A DNA stretch of 64,000 nt from Moritella yayanosii (GCF_900465055.1 NZ_LS483250.1:3968001-4032000); one strand, 5' to 3'. Positions 1 through 10,416 are shown, counted from the first letter of the stretch. Notes: generated by a model from the sequence alone, not told the origin. A program made the numbers and translations.

Positions 1-2
1 TA

Positions 3-647
3 TCACGTAAAGTATTAACCGATATTACCCCAGCGCAAAAACAAACCGCGGTGTTGGCTGGTATTCGTAAAGCGGGATTATCGGTATTACCATGGAATGA
101 CCAAAGTAAGGCGCTATTAACGCGTTTACGTTGTGCGCATTTATGGCTGCCAGAGTTAGGCTTTGTTGATTACAGCGATGAGGCGCTGATGGCGGATTTA
201 GACAAGTGGTTATTACCCTACTTAACGGGCGTAACAGGACCTGCGCAGATGAAAAAAATACCCATTATCGAGGCATTATTATCGCGATTAGCGTGGTCGT
301 TGCAAAAGCGTTTGGATAGTGAATTGCCAACTCATTTCACCGTGCCTACAGGCTCAAAAATAAAATTACGTTATAGTGATAATGCCGCGCCGAGTTTACC
401 CGTGCGTATTCAAGAGATGTTTGGTCAAGCCAATAAACCCACGGTTGCCAATGGTCGCGTGCCGATTGTGATTGAACTACTGTCACCGGCTCAACGTCCG
501 CTTCAGATAACCCAAGATTTACTGGGTTTTTGGAATGGCAGTTATGCCGAGGTTAAAAAAGAAATGAAAGGCCGTTATCCAAAGCACTATTGGCCTGATA
601 ATCCACTTGAGGCGATGCCCACTCGACGGGTTAAAAAACATATGTAG
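3..647 (+). CDS. hrpB: ATP-dependent RNA helicase HrpB, C-terminal part (cut by window edge)
   Basis: This is the last 214 codons of a reading frame already open at the window edge. The tail carries the conserved HrpB ending: a block around VIELLSPAQRPLQIT, then LGFWNGSYAEVKKEMKGRYP and the basic tail PTRRVKKHM. This is the HrpB_C region that follows the helicase domains in DEAH-box HrpB, so the helicase core lies outside the window. HrpB is a putative RNA helicase whose cellular role in bacteria is not well defined. The GTG at 51 is only an internal codon, not a start. The next gene begins 75 bases downstream. Identity is fairly certain from the tail alone. Confidence 0.9.
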   Translation, partial: SRKVLTDITPAQKQTAVLAGIRKAGLSVLPWNDQSKALLTRLRCAHLWLPELGFVDYSDEALMADLDKWLLPYLTGVTGPAQMKKIPIIEALLSRLAWSLQKRLDSELPTHFTVPTGSKIKLRYSDNAAPSLPVRIQEMFGQANKPTVANGRVPIVIELLSPAQRPLQITQDLLGFWNGSYAEVKKEMKGRYPKHYWPDNPLEAMPTRRVKKHM

Positions 648-722
648 GAAAGCAGTAATTATTATGGGTAATCTGCTATTATCCCGCAGAGTTCGTTCCA
701 GTACCATAAAAGAAGATTTATC

Positions 723-1673
723 ATGACTAAAAAAACTGCCTCATTGCATCCCCGTAATCCACATCAGGGACGTTATGATTTAACCGCCTTAGTTAAAACA
801 TACCCAGCGTTAAAAGCGTTCATAACGCTAAATCCTAGTGGAGAAGATACGGTCGATTTTAGTGATGATAAAGCCGTCATTTGCTTGAACAGTGCATTGT
901 TAGCCCATTTTTACCAAGTACCAAATTGGCAGATCCCACCGGGTTACTTATGTCCGCCAATCCCAGGGCGTGCGGATTATATTCATTATATTGCCGACTT
1001 GCTGGCAGACATGAATAATGGCGAAGTACCAACCGGTAAACGTGTTAAAGCGTTAGACATTGGTACAGGCGCTAACTGTATTTACCCTATTCTTGGTCAT
1101 CGCAGTTATGGCTGGGGTTTTGTGGGTACCGATATTGATACGGTTGCCGCAAAAACCGCGAATGTGATCGTGCAAGCAAACCCGAGCTTAAGCAAAGCGA
1201 TCAAAATCGTGTTAAAGAAAACGCCAGGCAGTACCTTTAAAGGTGTGATTAAATATAACGACAAATACGCTGTCACGATTTGTAACCCGCCGTTCCATGC
1301 ATCGATGGCGGATGCGGCAGCAGGCACTGAGCGTAAGATTAAAAATCTGCACAAAGGTAAAGCAGCGCCAACCGACACCACTAAGTTGAACTTCGGTGGT
1401 CAGCATTCTGAACTTTGGTGTGAAGGTGGCGAACTACGCTTTGTCAAAGACATGGCGAAAGAAAGTAAAGATTTCACGGCGCAAGTATGTTGGTTTACCA
1501 GTCTTATCTCAAAAGGTGAGCATATCGAAGAGCTTGAACAGTATTTACAAGGACTTGGCGTAAAACAAATCCGTGTGATCCCGATGTCGCAAGGCCAGAA
1601 AGTCAGTCGTATATTAGCGTGGAGCTTTATGGATACTGATGAGCAACAACAATGGGCTGCCGATAATTGGTAG
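723..1673 (+). CDS. rlmF: 23S rRNA (adenine(1618)-N6)-methyltransferase RlmF
   Basis: The 316-residue protein is a SAM-dependent methyltransferase that N6-methylates A1618 of 23S rRNA. The SAM-binding motif reads ALDIGTGANCIYP (about residues 110-123), and the catalytic NPPF motif is present as ICNPPFHASM near residue 190, followed by the typical GTERKIKNL stretch. Length matches the E. coli YbiN/RlmF family. The start ATG at 723 follows AAGAAGATTTATC, a modest ribosome-binding site. It stands alone, between hrpB and a DUF1294 gene, and is closed by a strong stem-loop terminator. No oddities seen. Confidence 0.93.
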   Translation: MTKKTASLHPRNPHQGRYDLTALVKTYPALKAFITLNPSGEDTVDFSDDKAVICLNSALLAHFYQVPNWQIPPGYLCPPIPGRADYIHYIADLLADMNNGEVPTGKRVKALDIGTGANCIYPILGHRSYGWGFVGTDIDTVAAKTANVIVQANPSLSKAIKIVLKKTPGSTFKGVIKYNDKYAVTICNPPFHASMADAAAGTERKIKNLHKGKAAPTDTTKLNFGGQHSELWCEGGELRFVKDMAKESKDFTAQVCWFTSLISKGEHIEELEQYLQGLGVKQIRVIPMSQGQKVSRILAWSFMDTDEQQQWAADNW

Positions 1674-1737
1674 AAAACATGGGTAAGGGTACTGGTAAAA
1701 CACACGGGTAGTCGGCGTTATATTTAGGTAGATTAAT

Positions 1738-1765
1738 ACGGCAAGCATCGCGCTTGCCGTTTTTA
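1738..1765 (+). terminator. Rho-independent terminator after rlmF
   Basis: A 9-bp perfect stem ACGGCAAGC / GCTTGCCGT with a five-base loop (ATCGC) is followed directly by a run of five T. It lies between the rlmF stop and the ribosome-binding site of the next gene. Confidence 0.85.
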
Positions 1766-1779
1766 TATCAGAGGATAAA

Positions 1780-2073
1780 ATGATGTTGGTATGGCTAGGT
1801 TACAGTTATTTGGTATTGAGCATTATTACCTTGCTGGTATATGGAAAAGATAAATGGGCAGCGACACGACAGGTATGGCGTACACCAGAGCGTACATTGC
1901 ACTTGTTGGCGCTGTTCGGTGGTTGGCCGGGTGCGCTCGTCGGACAAAAACTGTTTTCTCATAAAAAAAGTAAAATAAGCTTCAAACGTATTTTTTGGTT
2001 AACTGTTGTTGGTAATGTACTCATTGTACTCGGCATTTTTCAAATAGATCCGAGTTATGTGATAGTGAGCTAA
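1780..2073 (+). CDS. DUF1294 family small membrane protein
   Basis: This 97-residue protein has a hydrophobic N-terminus, a cytoplasmic loop with the DUF1294 signature DKWAAxRxxWRTPE, the LLxLFGGWPGALVGQ segment and the HKKSKxSF motif before a last hydrophobic helix. I count about three membrane segments. ATG ATG at 1780 follows AGAGGATAAA, a good ribosome-binding site. DUF1294 proteins are often found alone or joined to cold-shock domains; their function is unknown. It is a single gene between a terminator and the M23 peptidase gene, which has its own upstream region. Confidence 0.85.
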   Translation: MMLVWLGYSYLVLSIITLLVYGKDKWAATRQVWRTPERTLHLLALFGGWPGALVGQKLFSHKKSKISFKRIFWLTVVGNVLIVLGIFQIDPSYVIVS

Positions 2074-2209
2074 TTGTTGACTTCAATTTTTTTAACTGAT
2101 TTACACATATTTACGTTATCTATACTATGCCTTTGTTTTGTTGTGTTATACCATTTCGGCCTTATTATGCTAATTACGGCTATTTTTAACGAAGACTGGG
2201 TATTCATTA

Positions 2210-3526
2210 ATGTCGTCAATTAAGAACAATAAATTACAATTAGTGCTGATGTGGGTACTATTAACCAGCGTATTGCTTGGTATTGTCGCGTTATTACCGG
2301 TGAGCGATAAAGTCGATACCAATACTGCGATAAAGGCTGCGCCGATTGCGACAACCGCGCTTATCGATGAACCAGCATCGCCACTTGATGAAGCAAGTAC
2401 GACGAACTCGATGGTTACCGAATCAGCAGTGGCATCAATCGCAGTAGAATTGGCCAAGTCTTATCCCAAAACAATTAACTATGTGATCCAAAAGGGTGAC
2501 ACCTTAGGGGCTATTTTTGAGCAATTAGATCTAAGCCAAAAGAGTCTTTACCAAATTCTGGAAGTGGATTTAAACGTGCTGGCATTAGACAGTATTAAAC
2601 CGGGACAAATGTTAATCTTTACTGAATTTGAAGGGGAATTAACGCGTTTGGAATTACACATAAGCTTAGCGCAGCAAATAATTTATAAACGCCAAGGTGA
2701 TAGTGGTTTTGAATTTGAACAGATAAATGTTGATGGTGAATGGCGCGAGCACAGCTACATTGGCCAGATTGAGTACAGTTTTTCAGGATCTGCAAAAAAA
2801 GCGGGATTATCGTTATTTGAAGCGCAATTTATTGCCAGTTTATTAAAAGATAAAATCAATTTCAGCCGTGATTTCCGTATTGGTGATACGTTTAAAGTAT
2901 TGGTATCTCGTCAATATATAGGTGACCAACTGACGGGCGAAAACCGTATTGATGCGGTGAGTATTAATAATCGCAGCCGTAATATTAGTGCCTATTTGTA
3001 CGAAGGTGCTTATTATGACGAAGCTGGTTTAAGCATTGAACGTGCTTTTGTGCGTCGTCCTGTTAGCAGTAAATACCGTATATCATCAAGCTTCAATCCA
3101 AAGCGTTTACACCCAGTGACCGGTTTATTACGTCCGCATAATGGCACCGATTTTGCGACGCCGATTGGTACACCTATTTTCGCTACCGGCGATGGTGTGG
3201 TATCTCGTGTGCTTAATCATAAGTATGCTGGTTTGTATATCGAGATCTCAAACGGTCAAACCTACCGTACTCGTTTCTTGCACCTGAGTAAGGCATTAGT
3301 GAGAAAAGGGCAACGGGTTAAACGCGGCCAAAAAATTGCATTATCGGGAAATAGTGGCCGTATTACCGGACCACATCTGCATTACGAACTACATATGCGC
3401 GGTCGTGCGGTGAATGCCATGACTGCAGATATTCCGATTGCGTCAGCGATTGATAAGCGCCAGCAAGCGGCATTTAAACTGGCGTTAAATAATTATCATG
3501 CGGCTTGGGAACACGTTAAAAGTTAA
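2210..3526 (+). CDS. M23 family peptidoglycan endopeptidase, MepM/YebA-like
   Basis: A 438-residue envelope protein. Residues about 10-30 form one hydrophobic segment (signal anchor). Near residue 92 a LysM/OapA-type segment starts ([18 protein letters not shown]), followed by a mixed region. From about residue 300 there is a complete LytM/M23 zinc peptidase domain with [14 protein letters not shown] (first His and Asp ligands), and the [12 protein letters not shown] motif near residue 390 (last His pair). The order of OapA-like, LysM-like and M23 domains is that of MepM, which cuts meso-DAP-D-Ala crosslinks during cell growth. The last 11 bases overlap the end of convergent arfB. The exact paralogue cannot be fixed by eye. 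Confidence 0.88.
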   Translation: MSSIKNNKLQLVLMWVLLTSVLLGIVALLPVSDKVDTNTAIKAAPIATTALIDEPASPLDEASTTNSMVTESAVASIAVELAKSYPKTINYVIQKGDTLGAIFEQLDLSQKSLYQILEVDLNVLALDSIKPGQMLIFTEFEGELTRLELHISLAQQIIYKRQGDSGFEFEQINVDGEWREHSYIGQIEYSFSGSAKKAGLSLFEAQFIASLLKDKINFSRDFRIGDTFKVLVSRQYIGDQLTGENRIDAVSINNRSRNISAYLYEGAYYDEAGLSIERAFVRRPVSSKYRISSSFNPKRLHPVTGLLRPHNGTDFATPIGTPIFATGDGVVSRVLNHKYAGLYIEISNGQTYRTRFLHLSKALVRKGQRVKRGQKIALSGNSGRITGPHLHYELHMRGRAVNAMTADIPIASAIDKRQQAAFKLALNNYHAAWEHVKS

Positions 3527-3929
3527 CTTTACCGCGCATGTTTTTGGTTTTACCACGCTGAGTTTTAGTGTCCATACGTTTTTTTTTGGCATTTCGACTG
3601 GGCTTGGTAGCACGACGTGCCTTTTGGATCACTGTGGCCTGCTTAATCAGTTCGATTAAGCGTTCAAACGCCACCTGCTTGTTAAAATCTTGACTACGCG
3701 AATCTTGACTTTTAATGATGATGACGCCATCTTTGGTGATGCGATGATCATTTAACGCCAATAACCTTTCTTTGTAAAATTCAGGTAATGACGAGGCTTT
3801 AATATCAAAGCGCAAATGGATCGCGGTTGATACTTTATTGACGTTTTGACCACCGGCACCTTGCGCGCGGATGGCCTGGATATCAATTTCGGAATCGGGA
3901 ATGGATACATTGCTCGAGATGAAAATCAT
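3516..3929 (-). CDS. arfB: Alternative ribosome-rescue factor ArfB (YaeJ)
   Basis: A 137-residue class-I release-factor-like protein. The GGQ catalytic loop is seen as [21 protein letters not shown] at residues about 24-44, and the C-terminus is a Lys/Arg-rich tail ([13 protein letters not shown]...) that in ArfB sits in the empty mRNA channel of stalled ribosomes. It lacks codon-recognition domains, as expected for ArfB against RF1/RF2. The ATG at 3929 has AAGG upstream on the minus strand. It converges on and overlaps the M23 gene by 11 bases. Confidence 0.93.
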   Translation of the reverse strand: MIFISSNVSIPDSEIDIQAIRAQGAGGQNVNKVSTAIHLRFDIKASSLPEFYKERLLALNDHRITKDGVIIIKSQDSRSQDFNKQVAFERLIELIKQATVIQKARRATKPSRNAKKKRMDTKTQRGKTKNMRGKVNF

Positions 3930-4097
3930 TATGAACCTTGGTGTTATATTACTGTGCGATATTAAGCTGACCGACGTTGGGTTCGTTGTGTGTAACCGCT
4001 AGCGTCTGGTTGGCGATGTGCCTATGATACTCTGGTTTGATGCGATTGTTAATTTTCAATTGTCAGGGGTTATTATCTTTTATGCGATTAGAGAATA

Positions 4098-4592
4098 TTG
4101 AGAGTGATAATTAGACCAGTCAAAGAAACGGATGCTAAAGCCTTATCTGCGTTATTTTCTCAACTCAATGATGAAACGCCGTTTATGGCCATGGGGGAGA
4201 AAAATAACGCCACTGAACTCAGTGAGCATCTGGCCTTATTTATCAATTCAGCAACCCAGGTGCTGTATGTGATAGAGCAGGACGGCCATAAGCTGCTTGG
4301 TTTTGCGATTGGTATAACCGGTTATATTAGTGGCGATAGTCATACTGCATCTTTGGTTATGGGTATTGTGCAAGCGAGTATCGGTAAGGGGCTTGGTCAG
4401 CAATTATTGTTACACGTTGAAGCCTGGGCTCGGTTGCATAAATTACAACAGCTAGAATTAACCGTCATGATAGACAATGAAAACGCGATAGCCTTTTATA
4501 AACACGCTGGATTTAAGCAACAAATAGCAAAGCCAGCAGGGATGATTGACGCGCTGACTGAAAATGAATTATATATGCTAAAGGTTGTTTAA
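4098..4592 (+). CDS. GNAT family N-acetyltransferase
   Basis: A 164-residue single-domain acetyltransferase of unknown substrate. The N-terminal IIRPVKETDAKALSALFSQL, the acetyl-CoA loop region VQASIGKGLGQQLL (a Q/RxxGxG/A variant) near residue 110 and the LTVMIDNENAIAFYKHAGF block near residue 135 are typical of GNAT. No ATG opens the frame: an in-frame TAG lies at 4089, so the start must be TTG 4098 or GTG 4104, both without a strong ribosome-binding site. A 10-codon ATG frame (4082-4114) overlaps the start in another frame and may be chance. It could be poorly translated. Confidence 0.75.
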   Translation: MRVIIRPVKETDAKALSALFSQLNDETPFMAMGEKNNATELSEHLALFINSATQVLYVIEQDGHKLLGFAIGITGYISGDSHTASLVMGIVQASIGKGLGQQLLLHVEAWARLHKLQQLELTVMIDNENAIAFYKHAGFKQQIAKPAGMIDALTENELYMLKVV

Positions 4593-4720
4593 ATTGCCTC
4601 GCGCTAGTTGAGTTGTGGGGTATGAACAGGGTAAACTAGCCATTCTTTATTACGTCGTTTTATGAGATCGTACTTGATCATATTTGACCGTATTTGCTGC
4701 AATTTCTAGGACCCTTTCCT

Positions 4721-6952
4721 TTGGCTAAACGTCCCGTAAGTGATGACACCAAAAAGACTGTCACGAAACGAAAATCCGCTGCAAGCACAGCAGCAAAGAA
4801 AATCACAACGAAATCCCCGGCCAGGAAAATAGCCAAGAAAAAGGCTAAAAAAGCAAAAGATCGCACTTGGACTCGCAGTATCGTCATTTTCCTCCTTAAA
4901 TTTAGTCTGGCTTTTTCGGCTATCTTTATTCTTTACGGCATGTATTTAGACAGTAAAATTCAAGCGCGATTCTCTGGCCCTATTTGGAAAACACCAGCGC
5001 AGATCTATGCGCGTAGTTTAGCGTTAACACCTGGCATGTTTTTACCTCATGAAAAGTTGGTCGAAGAGCTGGTATTACTCAATTATTTAAAAGTAGCAAA
5101 ACCGCGTAGCGCCGGGCAGTTTTCTGTTTCCAAGACCAAAGTGGAATTATTTCGCCGCAGCTTTACCTATCTTGATGGCACCGAGCCTAATCAAGCGCTG
5201 TTTTTAACCTTCGCAGATAACCGCTTAGTCAGCATTCGTGATCAGCAAACCGGTAAATACCTTAAGTCTGCTAACCTCGATCCTATGCTGATTGATACCT
5301 TACAAGCACCCAATCAAGAAGATCGTATCTTGGTTGAATTACAAAATTACCCACAACTGTTAATTGATACTTTATTGCTGGTGGAAGATCGTGATTTCTA
5401 TCATCATAGCGGGATATCACCGGTTGCTATTATCCGCGCTGCATTCGCTAATATGAATGCCGGGCGTACTGTACAAGGCGGTAGTACCTTAACCCAGCAA
5501 TTAGTGAAAAACTTCTTCTTAACCCGTCAGCGTAGTTATTGGCGTAAGTTTAACGAAGCCTATATGGCAATATTGATTAACTACCGTTTAAGTAAAGACG
5601 CGGTTTTAAGTGGTTATCTTAATGAAGTGTATTTAGGCCAAAATTACAGTGATGGTGTTTATGGTTTTGGGTTAGCGAGTTACTTTTATTTTGGTCGCCC
5701 AGTACCAGAGATCACCATAGAGCAGATGGCATTGTTGGTTGCTGTAGTCAAAGGACCGTCGTTTTATGATCCTTGGCGTTATCCAGAACGTGCGCTAGAA
5801 CGTCGTGACATGATCATTCGTTTATTGTCTAAAAATGGCAAGATCAGCACCCCTGAATATCGCGAGGCTATCTCGAGACCGTTAGGTATTATTCCGCGTG
5901 GACACATGAGTATATCTAAAGTACCCGCGTTTTTATCCTTGTTACGCCGTGAGTTAAAAACCACGTTTGGTGATGCCTTGTATGATCAATCGGGATTAAA
6001 AATATTTACCAGTTTAGATCCGCTTGCTCAGCGTGCCGCTGAAACCGCCATTACACAAGGTCTGCCACGGTTAGAGAAAGCCCGTCACATCTCTGGATTA
6101 GAAGTGGCAATGGTGGTAACCGACCGTCATTATGGTCGTGTGATTGCGATTGTGGGTGGACGTAATACCCAGTATGCCGGCTTTAACCGGGCGCTTGATG
6201 CTTCACGTCCGATTGGCTCGGTGGTGAAACCAGCGATTTATTTAACGGCGTTTGAACAAGGTTATGACCTTAATTCACCGTTAGAAGATAAACCGCTACG
6301 GTTAAATAATCAGTACGGTAATAATTGGCAACCGAAAAATTATGATCGTAAATACCGTGGTGAAGTGCCGTTATACCAAGCCTTGATGCAGTCGCTTAAT
6401 GTGCCAACGGTTAATTTAGGCATGGCGCTCGGCATTGATAATGTCATTGAAAGTTTAAAACGACTGGGCGTTGAAAAGGTCGATAATCACTATCCGTCGA
6501 TGTTGCTCGGGGCGTTAAATATGTCACCGTTCCAAGTTTCACAAATGTATCAAACCATTGCGACAGGAGGGGTGTATTATAAGTTAACTGTATTGGTGGC
6601 AGTCGTGGATGCAGACGGTGATCTGGTTTATCAACAGAATTTAAAAGGTAGCCGTCGATTCTCGCGTGAAGATACTGATTTGACGATTTATAATATGACA
6701 TTGGTGGCCAAGCAAGGCACTGCACGTCGTTTAAGTTGGCAATTTCCGGGGATTAACTTTGCCGGTAAAACAGGCTCGACTGATAACTTACGTGACAGTT
6801 GGTTTGTCGGTTTAGATAATCGCGATGTAGTGACCGTCTGGGTGGGACGTGATGATAATAAAACCTCCACATTAACCGGTTCGAGCGGTGCATTGACGGT
6901 ATTTGGTGATTACATGAAATTACGTAGTGCCGATAGTTTGGCGATAAATTAG
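4721..6952 (+). CDS. mrcB: Penicillin-binding protein 1B, bifunctional transglycosylase/transpeptidase
   Basis: A 743-residue class A PBP that polymerises glycan strands and crosslinks peptides in the periplasm. A Lys-rich cytoplasmic N-terminus is followed by one membrane segment (about residues 55-80), a UB2H-like region, then the GT51 motifs EDRDFYHHSG, GGSTLTQQLVKN and LNEVYLGQ. The transpeptidase domain has the Ser motif RPIGSVVKP, the SLN motif and KTGST. I chose TTG at 4721 (MAKRPVSDD) because AGGA lies nine bases before it; the TTG at 4694 has no such site. It is monocistronic, with a weak stem-loop downstream. Confidence 0.92.
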   Translation: MAKRPVSDDTKKTVTKRKSAASTAAKKITTKSPARKIAKKKAKKAKDRTWTRSIVIFLLKFSLAFSAIFILYGMYLDSKIQARFSGPIWKTPAQIYARSLALTPGMFLPHEKLVEELVLLNYLKVAKPRSAGQFSVSKTKVELFRRSFTYLDGTEPNQALFLTFADNRLVSIRDQQTGKYLKSANLDPMLIDTLQAPNQEDRILVELQNYPQLLIDTLLLVEDRDFYHHSGISPVAIIRAAFANMNAGRTVQGGSTLTQQLVKNFFLTRQRSYWRKFNEAYMAILINYRLSKDAVLSGYLNEVYLGQNYSDGVYGFGLASYFYFGRPVPEITIEQMALLVAVVKGPSFYDPWRYPERALERRDMIIRLLSKNGKISTPEYREAISRPLGIIPRGHMSISKVPAFLSLLRRELKTTFGDALYDQSGLKIFTSLDPLAQRAAETAITQGLPRLEKARHISGLEVAMVVTDRHYGRVIAIVGGRNTQYAGFNRALDASRPIGSVVKPAIYLTAFEQGYDLNSPLEDKPLRLNNQYGNNWQPKNYDRKYRGEVPLYQALMQSLNVPTVNLGMALGIDNVIESLKRLGVEKVDNHYPSMLLGALNMSPFQVSQMYQTIATGGVYYKLTVLVAVVDADGDLVYQQNLKGSRRFSREDTDLTIYNMTLVAKQGTARRLSWQFPGINFAGKTGSTDNLRDSWFVGLDNRDVVTVWVGRDDNKTSTLTGSSGALTVFGDYMKLRSADSLAIN

Positions 6953-6988
6953 CTGAACTGAATTCAGTCGGTGACATCCACAACTAAC

Positions 6989-7017
6989 AACGGCGAGCTT
7001 GAGCGCTCACCGTTTAT
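6989..7017. terminator. Weak stem-loop between convergent mrcB and outer-membrane protein gene
   Basis: AACGGCGAGC pairs with GCTCACCGTT (one mismatch) around a six-base loop, followed by TTTATCT. The T tract is poor, so termination strength is uncertain. The position between two converging genes fits a terminator. Confidence 0.5.
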
Positions 7018-7067
7018 CTATCTAATTCATCAGACAATAAATACCGTCATGTAATAATATTGTCTAT

Positions 7068-7742
7068 TTAGAAGTGACCTTCTAAACCAACAAATACCCC
7101 GTCAATGGTTGCATCTGCTTTCACGTCATCAACTTTAAAATCAAGCTGTTGAATACGGTAGCCAGCACGGATAGACCAATCTAGTACATAACCAGGGTTG
7201 ATCATGAACGCAAGACCGATTTCAGCATCGCCGTATACATCACCCGTGATACCAATGGCATTGATCATCGCAAAGGCTTTAAGTGGGAACATAGGTAAGC
7301 CAACTTCACCGTAAGCATAACCCATAGGTAACGGACCTGAGAATGACACATCCGTAGAACCATCTTCGAAAGTACCATTCAGCTGACGCCAGGTAACACC
7401 GGCATCCAGTGATACAATGTCATTGTCTAAGAATTCATAATACAGCGTAAAATCAACCGTTTTTAGGTTGATGTTTTCACCTGCTGAAGAACCTTCAATG
7501 TCAATATTAGAAAGACTAAGTGCCACATTTGGAATTAATGGGATTGGGTGTTCAAATTTAGCGTAGATACGGTAGTTGTAAGTGTCTTCGTAATCAGTCG
7601 TAAAATCGGTATTATTATAGCTAAGTGTGCCATCAACACCGGATTTCCATACATCTGCACCAAAGTAGGTGCCAAGCATATCAGCCGTTACGTTGTTTGA
7701 AAGAGCAGTCAGAATAGTTAGTGCAAGTAGTTGTTTTTTCAT
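7068..7742 (-). CDS. Small outer-membrane beta-barrel protein (TIGR04219-like)
   Basis: A 224-residue exported protein with a signal peptide (MKKQLLALTILTALSNNVTA, cut before DMLG). The mature part alternates polar and hydrophobic residues as in beta-barrels and ends with a Phe (VGLEGHF), the usual outer-membrane C-terminal signal. The start DMLGTYFGADVWKSGVDG and the segment FEHPIPLIPNVALSLSNIDI resemble the TIGR04219 outer-membrane family of Vibrio and Shewanella. Function is unknown. It is a single gene between mrcB and hemL, on the same strand as hemL but separated from it by a terminator. Confidence 0.75.
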   Translation of the reverse strand: MKKQLLALTILTALSNNVTADMLGTYFGADVWKSGVDGTLSYNNTDFTTDYEDTYNYRIYAKFEHPIPLIPNVALSLSNIDIEGSSAGENINLKTVDFTLYYEFLDNDIVSLDAGVTWRQLNGTFEDGSTDVSFSGPLPMGYAYGEVGLPMFPLKAFAMINAIGITGDVYGDAEIGLAFMINPGYVLDWSIRAGYRIQQLDFKVDDVKADATIDGVFVGLEGHF

Positions 7743-8116
7743 AATGAGTCCATGTTCATTTATGTAATTTAATCGCGCAACAGTAACAGCAAGCGTCCTT
7801 AGTTAATAAGTATTAGATATTTATCCATCAAATCCTAATGCTATTAACTCACGGTTAATACTTTCGGCCGGTGTGGGAAAAAGTTTAGCGCTAATGTTAA
7901 CTTTTATAAAACCGTTCGCATGCAGTTAATTTGGCTGGTCATTATACATTTTGCAGTTAAATAATCATGTTAAATGGGTTATTTATATCATTTTAACTAA
8001 AGTAGTAAGCTTATTTTGGACTGGTATTTTTACGAGGTAAAAAAAACACTCAAAAAAGCCCTAATAATAGGGCTTAACAAAATGATAAAAATGGTACTTC
8101 TATCATACTTTTAGGT
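7743..8116. other. Intergenic region upstream of outer-membrane protein gene
   Basis: This 374-base AT-rich stretch holds the hemL terminator (8052-8075) and the upstream region of the outer-membrane protein gene. I see no convincing reading frame, RNA gene or repeat in the rest. Confidence 0.5.
8052..8075 (-). terminator. Rho-independent terminator of hemL
   Basis: On the minus strand the stem AAGCCCT / AGGGCTT with a six-base loop is followed by a run of six T. It sits about 40 bases after the hemL stop codon. Confidence 0.85.
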
Positions 8117-9409
8117 TTAAAATTGTGACGCTAACTTAGCAAAACAACGTTCAGCGGCTGCAATTGTCGCTTCAATATCGGCACTGGTATGTGCAGTTGA
8201 TAAGAAACCCGCTTCAAATGCAGACGGTGCAAGATAAACACCTTCAGCTAACATAAGGTGGAAGAATTTCTTGAAACGTTCGGCATCACACTTACACACA
8301 TCAGCAAAACCAGTTACTTCAGCTTGGTCGGTAAAGAAGAAACCAAACATACCGCCCACATAGTTTACTGCCAGTGCGATGTTTTGGCGTGCCGCTGCTG
8401 CTTTAAGGCCTTCTGCTAATTGCTTGGTGCTGGCACTTAATTGTGCCGCCACTTCTGGTTTGTCAATTTCGGTTAATGCCGCTAGGCCTGCCGCCATGGC
8501 AATTGGGTTGCCTGACAATGTACCCGCTTGGTATACCGGACCTGTTGGGGCAATGTGTTGCATGATCTCTAGTTTACCGCCAAACGCGCCAACAGGCATG
8601 CCGCCACCGATCACTTTACCTAAGGTTGTTAGGTCTGGTTTTACTTGATAGAGAGCTTGGGCACCGCCTGTGGCTACACGGAAACCTGTCATTACTTCAT
8701 CAAAGATAAGTACTGCATTGTATTTATCACAGATGCTACGCAATCCTTGTAGGAAACCAGGTTGTGGTAGAATGCAGTTCATGTTGCCTGCAACAGGTTC
8801 GACAATGATACAAGCGATATCTTCTGGGTATTCAGCAAATAGTGTTTCAACTGATGCTAAATCATTGAACGTTGCTGTAAGGGTAAGCTTAGCAAAATCA
8901 GCAGGGATACCAGGAGAACTTGGCTGACCTAATGTTAATGCACCAGAACCCGCTTTAACCAGTAGTGAGTCAGCATGGCCGTGGTAGCAACCTTCAAATT
9001 TTAAGATCTTGTCACGATGAGTGTAACCACGCGCTAGACGGATCGCACTCATGGTTGCTTCTGTACCGGAGCTAACCATGCGGATCTGGTCCATAGATGG
9101 CACCATTGCTAGAACTTTTTGCGCCATGATCACTTCGATTTCAGTCGGTGCACCAAAACTTAAACCATTTTCAACGGCAGCAAGTACTGCAGATTTGATT
9201 GCTGGGTGGTTATGACCCAAGATCATTGGTCCCCATGAACCAACATAATCAATATAGGCATTGTCATCTACATCATAGATACGCGCGCCTTCGGCACGTT
9301 GAATAAAGACTGGGCTACCACCCACGCCATTGAATGCGCGCACCGGTGAGTTAACGCCACCAGGAATAATGGCTTGAGCTTGCGTGAAAAGTTGGCTTGA
9401 TTTAGACAT
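8117..9409 (-). CDS. hemL: Glutamate-1-semialdehyde 2,1-aminomutase
   Basis: A 430-residue PLP enzyme of the C5 tetrapyrrole pathway that turns glutamate-1-semialdehyde into 5-aminolevulinate. Visible family motifs are [16 protein letters not shown] at the N-terminus, [44 protein letters not shown] and the PLP-lysine motif [16 protein letters not shown]. The ATG at 9409 is preserved as start because AAGGA lies six bases upstream on the minus strand; the in-frame TTG at 9415 touches that site. Monocistronic, ended by the stem-loop at 8052-8075. Confidence 0.97.
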   Translation of the reverse strand: MSKSSQLFTQAQAIIPGGVNSPVRAFNGVGGSPVFIQRAEGARIYDVDDNAYIDYVGSWGPMILGHNHPAIKSAVLAAVENGLSFGAPTEIEVIMAQKVLAMVPSMDQIRMVSSGTEATMSAIRLARGYTHRDKILKFEGCYHGHADSLLVKAGSGALTLGQPSSPGIPADFAKLTLTATFNDLASVETLFAEYPEDIACIIVEPVAGNMNCILPQPGFLQGLRSICDKYNAVLIFDEVMTGFRVATGGAQALYQVKPDLTTLGKVIGGGMPVGAFGGKLEIMQHIAPTGPVYQAGTLSGNPIAMAAGLAALTEIDKPEVAAQLSASTKQLAEGLKAAAARQNIALAVNYVGGMFGFFFTDQAEVTGFADVCKCDAERFKKFFHLMLAEGVYLAPSAFEAGFLSTAHTSADIEATIAAAERCFAKLASQF

Positions 9410-9612
9410 CTGCAATCCTTTTATCTACTGTCAGAGACGACATATATAAGAAATAGTAAGAAATATTTTTAGGGCGTTATTATACCTGTTAAGTGGTGTA
9501 AACGTAGTTTTTTTACATTTTTAGCTACTGGCATCTAACTAGGCTTTGTTTTCATCAGCAGAATCGTTAAAATAGCGCTATATTTTATGTTTCTTCACGA
9601 CTAAAGGCTGAC

Positions 9613-10308
9613 ATGTTTAAGATTATTAAACCACGTTACATCGTATTATTAGCGCTCGCTATATTATTGGGTTATGGTTTTTATTACCTGAAAAGCATGG
9701 CGTCAGCAGCAAGAATAGTCATGAAAGATGATGAAATTGCACGATTAAGTACCGGTTTAACAGAAGTGACTAAAATGAAAGCTCAGATCGAAGCTGAACT
9801 GCAAATCAGCGCAATATTAGTGGAACAGTTAACTGAGCAGCAACGTATGTTATTGAATGAAAATACCGAACTAAAACGTGAGTTGATTTTTTATCAACGC
9901 ATCATGGCGCCAGAAGACGTGATTAATGGTGTTAAATTAGAAAGCCTTACATTCATTCCGGAAGTGAGTGAAAACTATTATTTTATGCAGCTAGTATTAA
10001 TGCAGGTGCAAAAGAAAAAACGTCATATTAAAGCCACTGCGGATTTAGTTTTCTATGGTAGCCTAGCAGGAGAACCTGCAGAGTACACTTGGAATGAATT
10101 AGTCGATGACATCCAGCAACAACTCAAGTTTTCATTCCGTTACTTCCAAACGATAGAAGCATCGATAAAATTCCCACTGGGTTTTGTGCCGGAACGGGTG
10201 CAGTTTATTGGTAAGGTAAAGGGGAATCGTTGGAATTCGAGCATCAAGTTAAAACAGAACTTTGACTGGAGTGCGGTATTACAAAACAGTGACTCGATCT
10301 CTGGGTAA
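9613..10308 (+). CDS. DUF6776-type membrane-anchored coiled-coil protein
   Basis: A 231-residue protein with one N-terminal membrane anchor (about residues 10-27), a coiled-coil stretch rich in Glu, Gln and Leu (about 35-95, including LTEQQRMLLNENTELKREL) and a C-terminal beta-rich region (SIKFPLGFVPERVQFIGKVKG). This layout and the position just upstream of erpA match a conserved protein of Vibrio and Shewanella assigned to DUF6776; function unknown. ATG 9613 follows AAAGG at good spacing. The 96-base gap to erpA allows either cotranscription or a separate erpA promoter. Confidence 0.75.
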   Translation: MFKIIKPRYIVLLALAILLGYGFYYLKSMASAARIVMKDDEIARLSTGLTEVTKMKAQIEAELQISAILVEQLTEQQRMLLNENTELKRELIFYQRIMAPEDVINGVKLESLTFIPEVSENYYFMQLVLMQVQKKKRHIKATADLVFYGSLAGEPAEYTWNELVDDIQQQLKFSFRYFQTIEASIKFPLGFVPERVQFIGKVKGNRWNSSIKLKQNFDWSAVLQNSDSISG

Positions 10309-10416
10309 TTGCCGCCATTAATGCTACCAGCGTTGAATGTTGATAAACGATAGTTGACTGAATTAGTCAGGTATTAGATAATTGAATGTATAAATCGAGT
10401 TTAAGTGAGATCAGAT

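Noticed and set aside
2170-2457. Minus-strand frame of 95 codons opposite the M23 peptidase start
   Set aside because: Ser/Ala/Val-rich shadow of the coding strand, no ribosome-binding site or family pattern.
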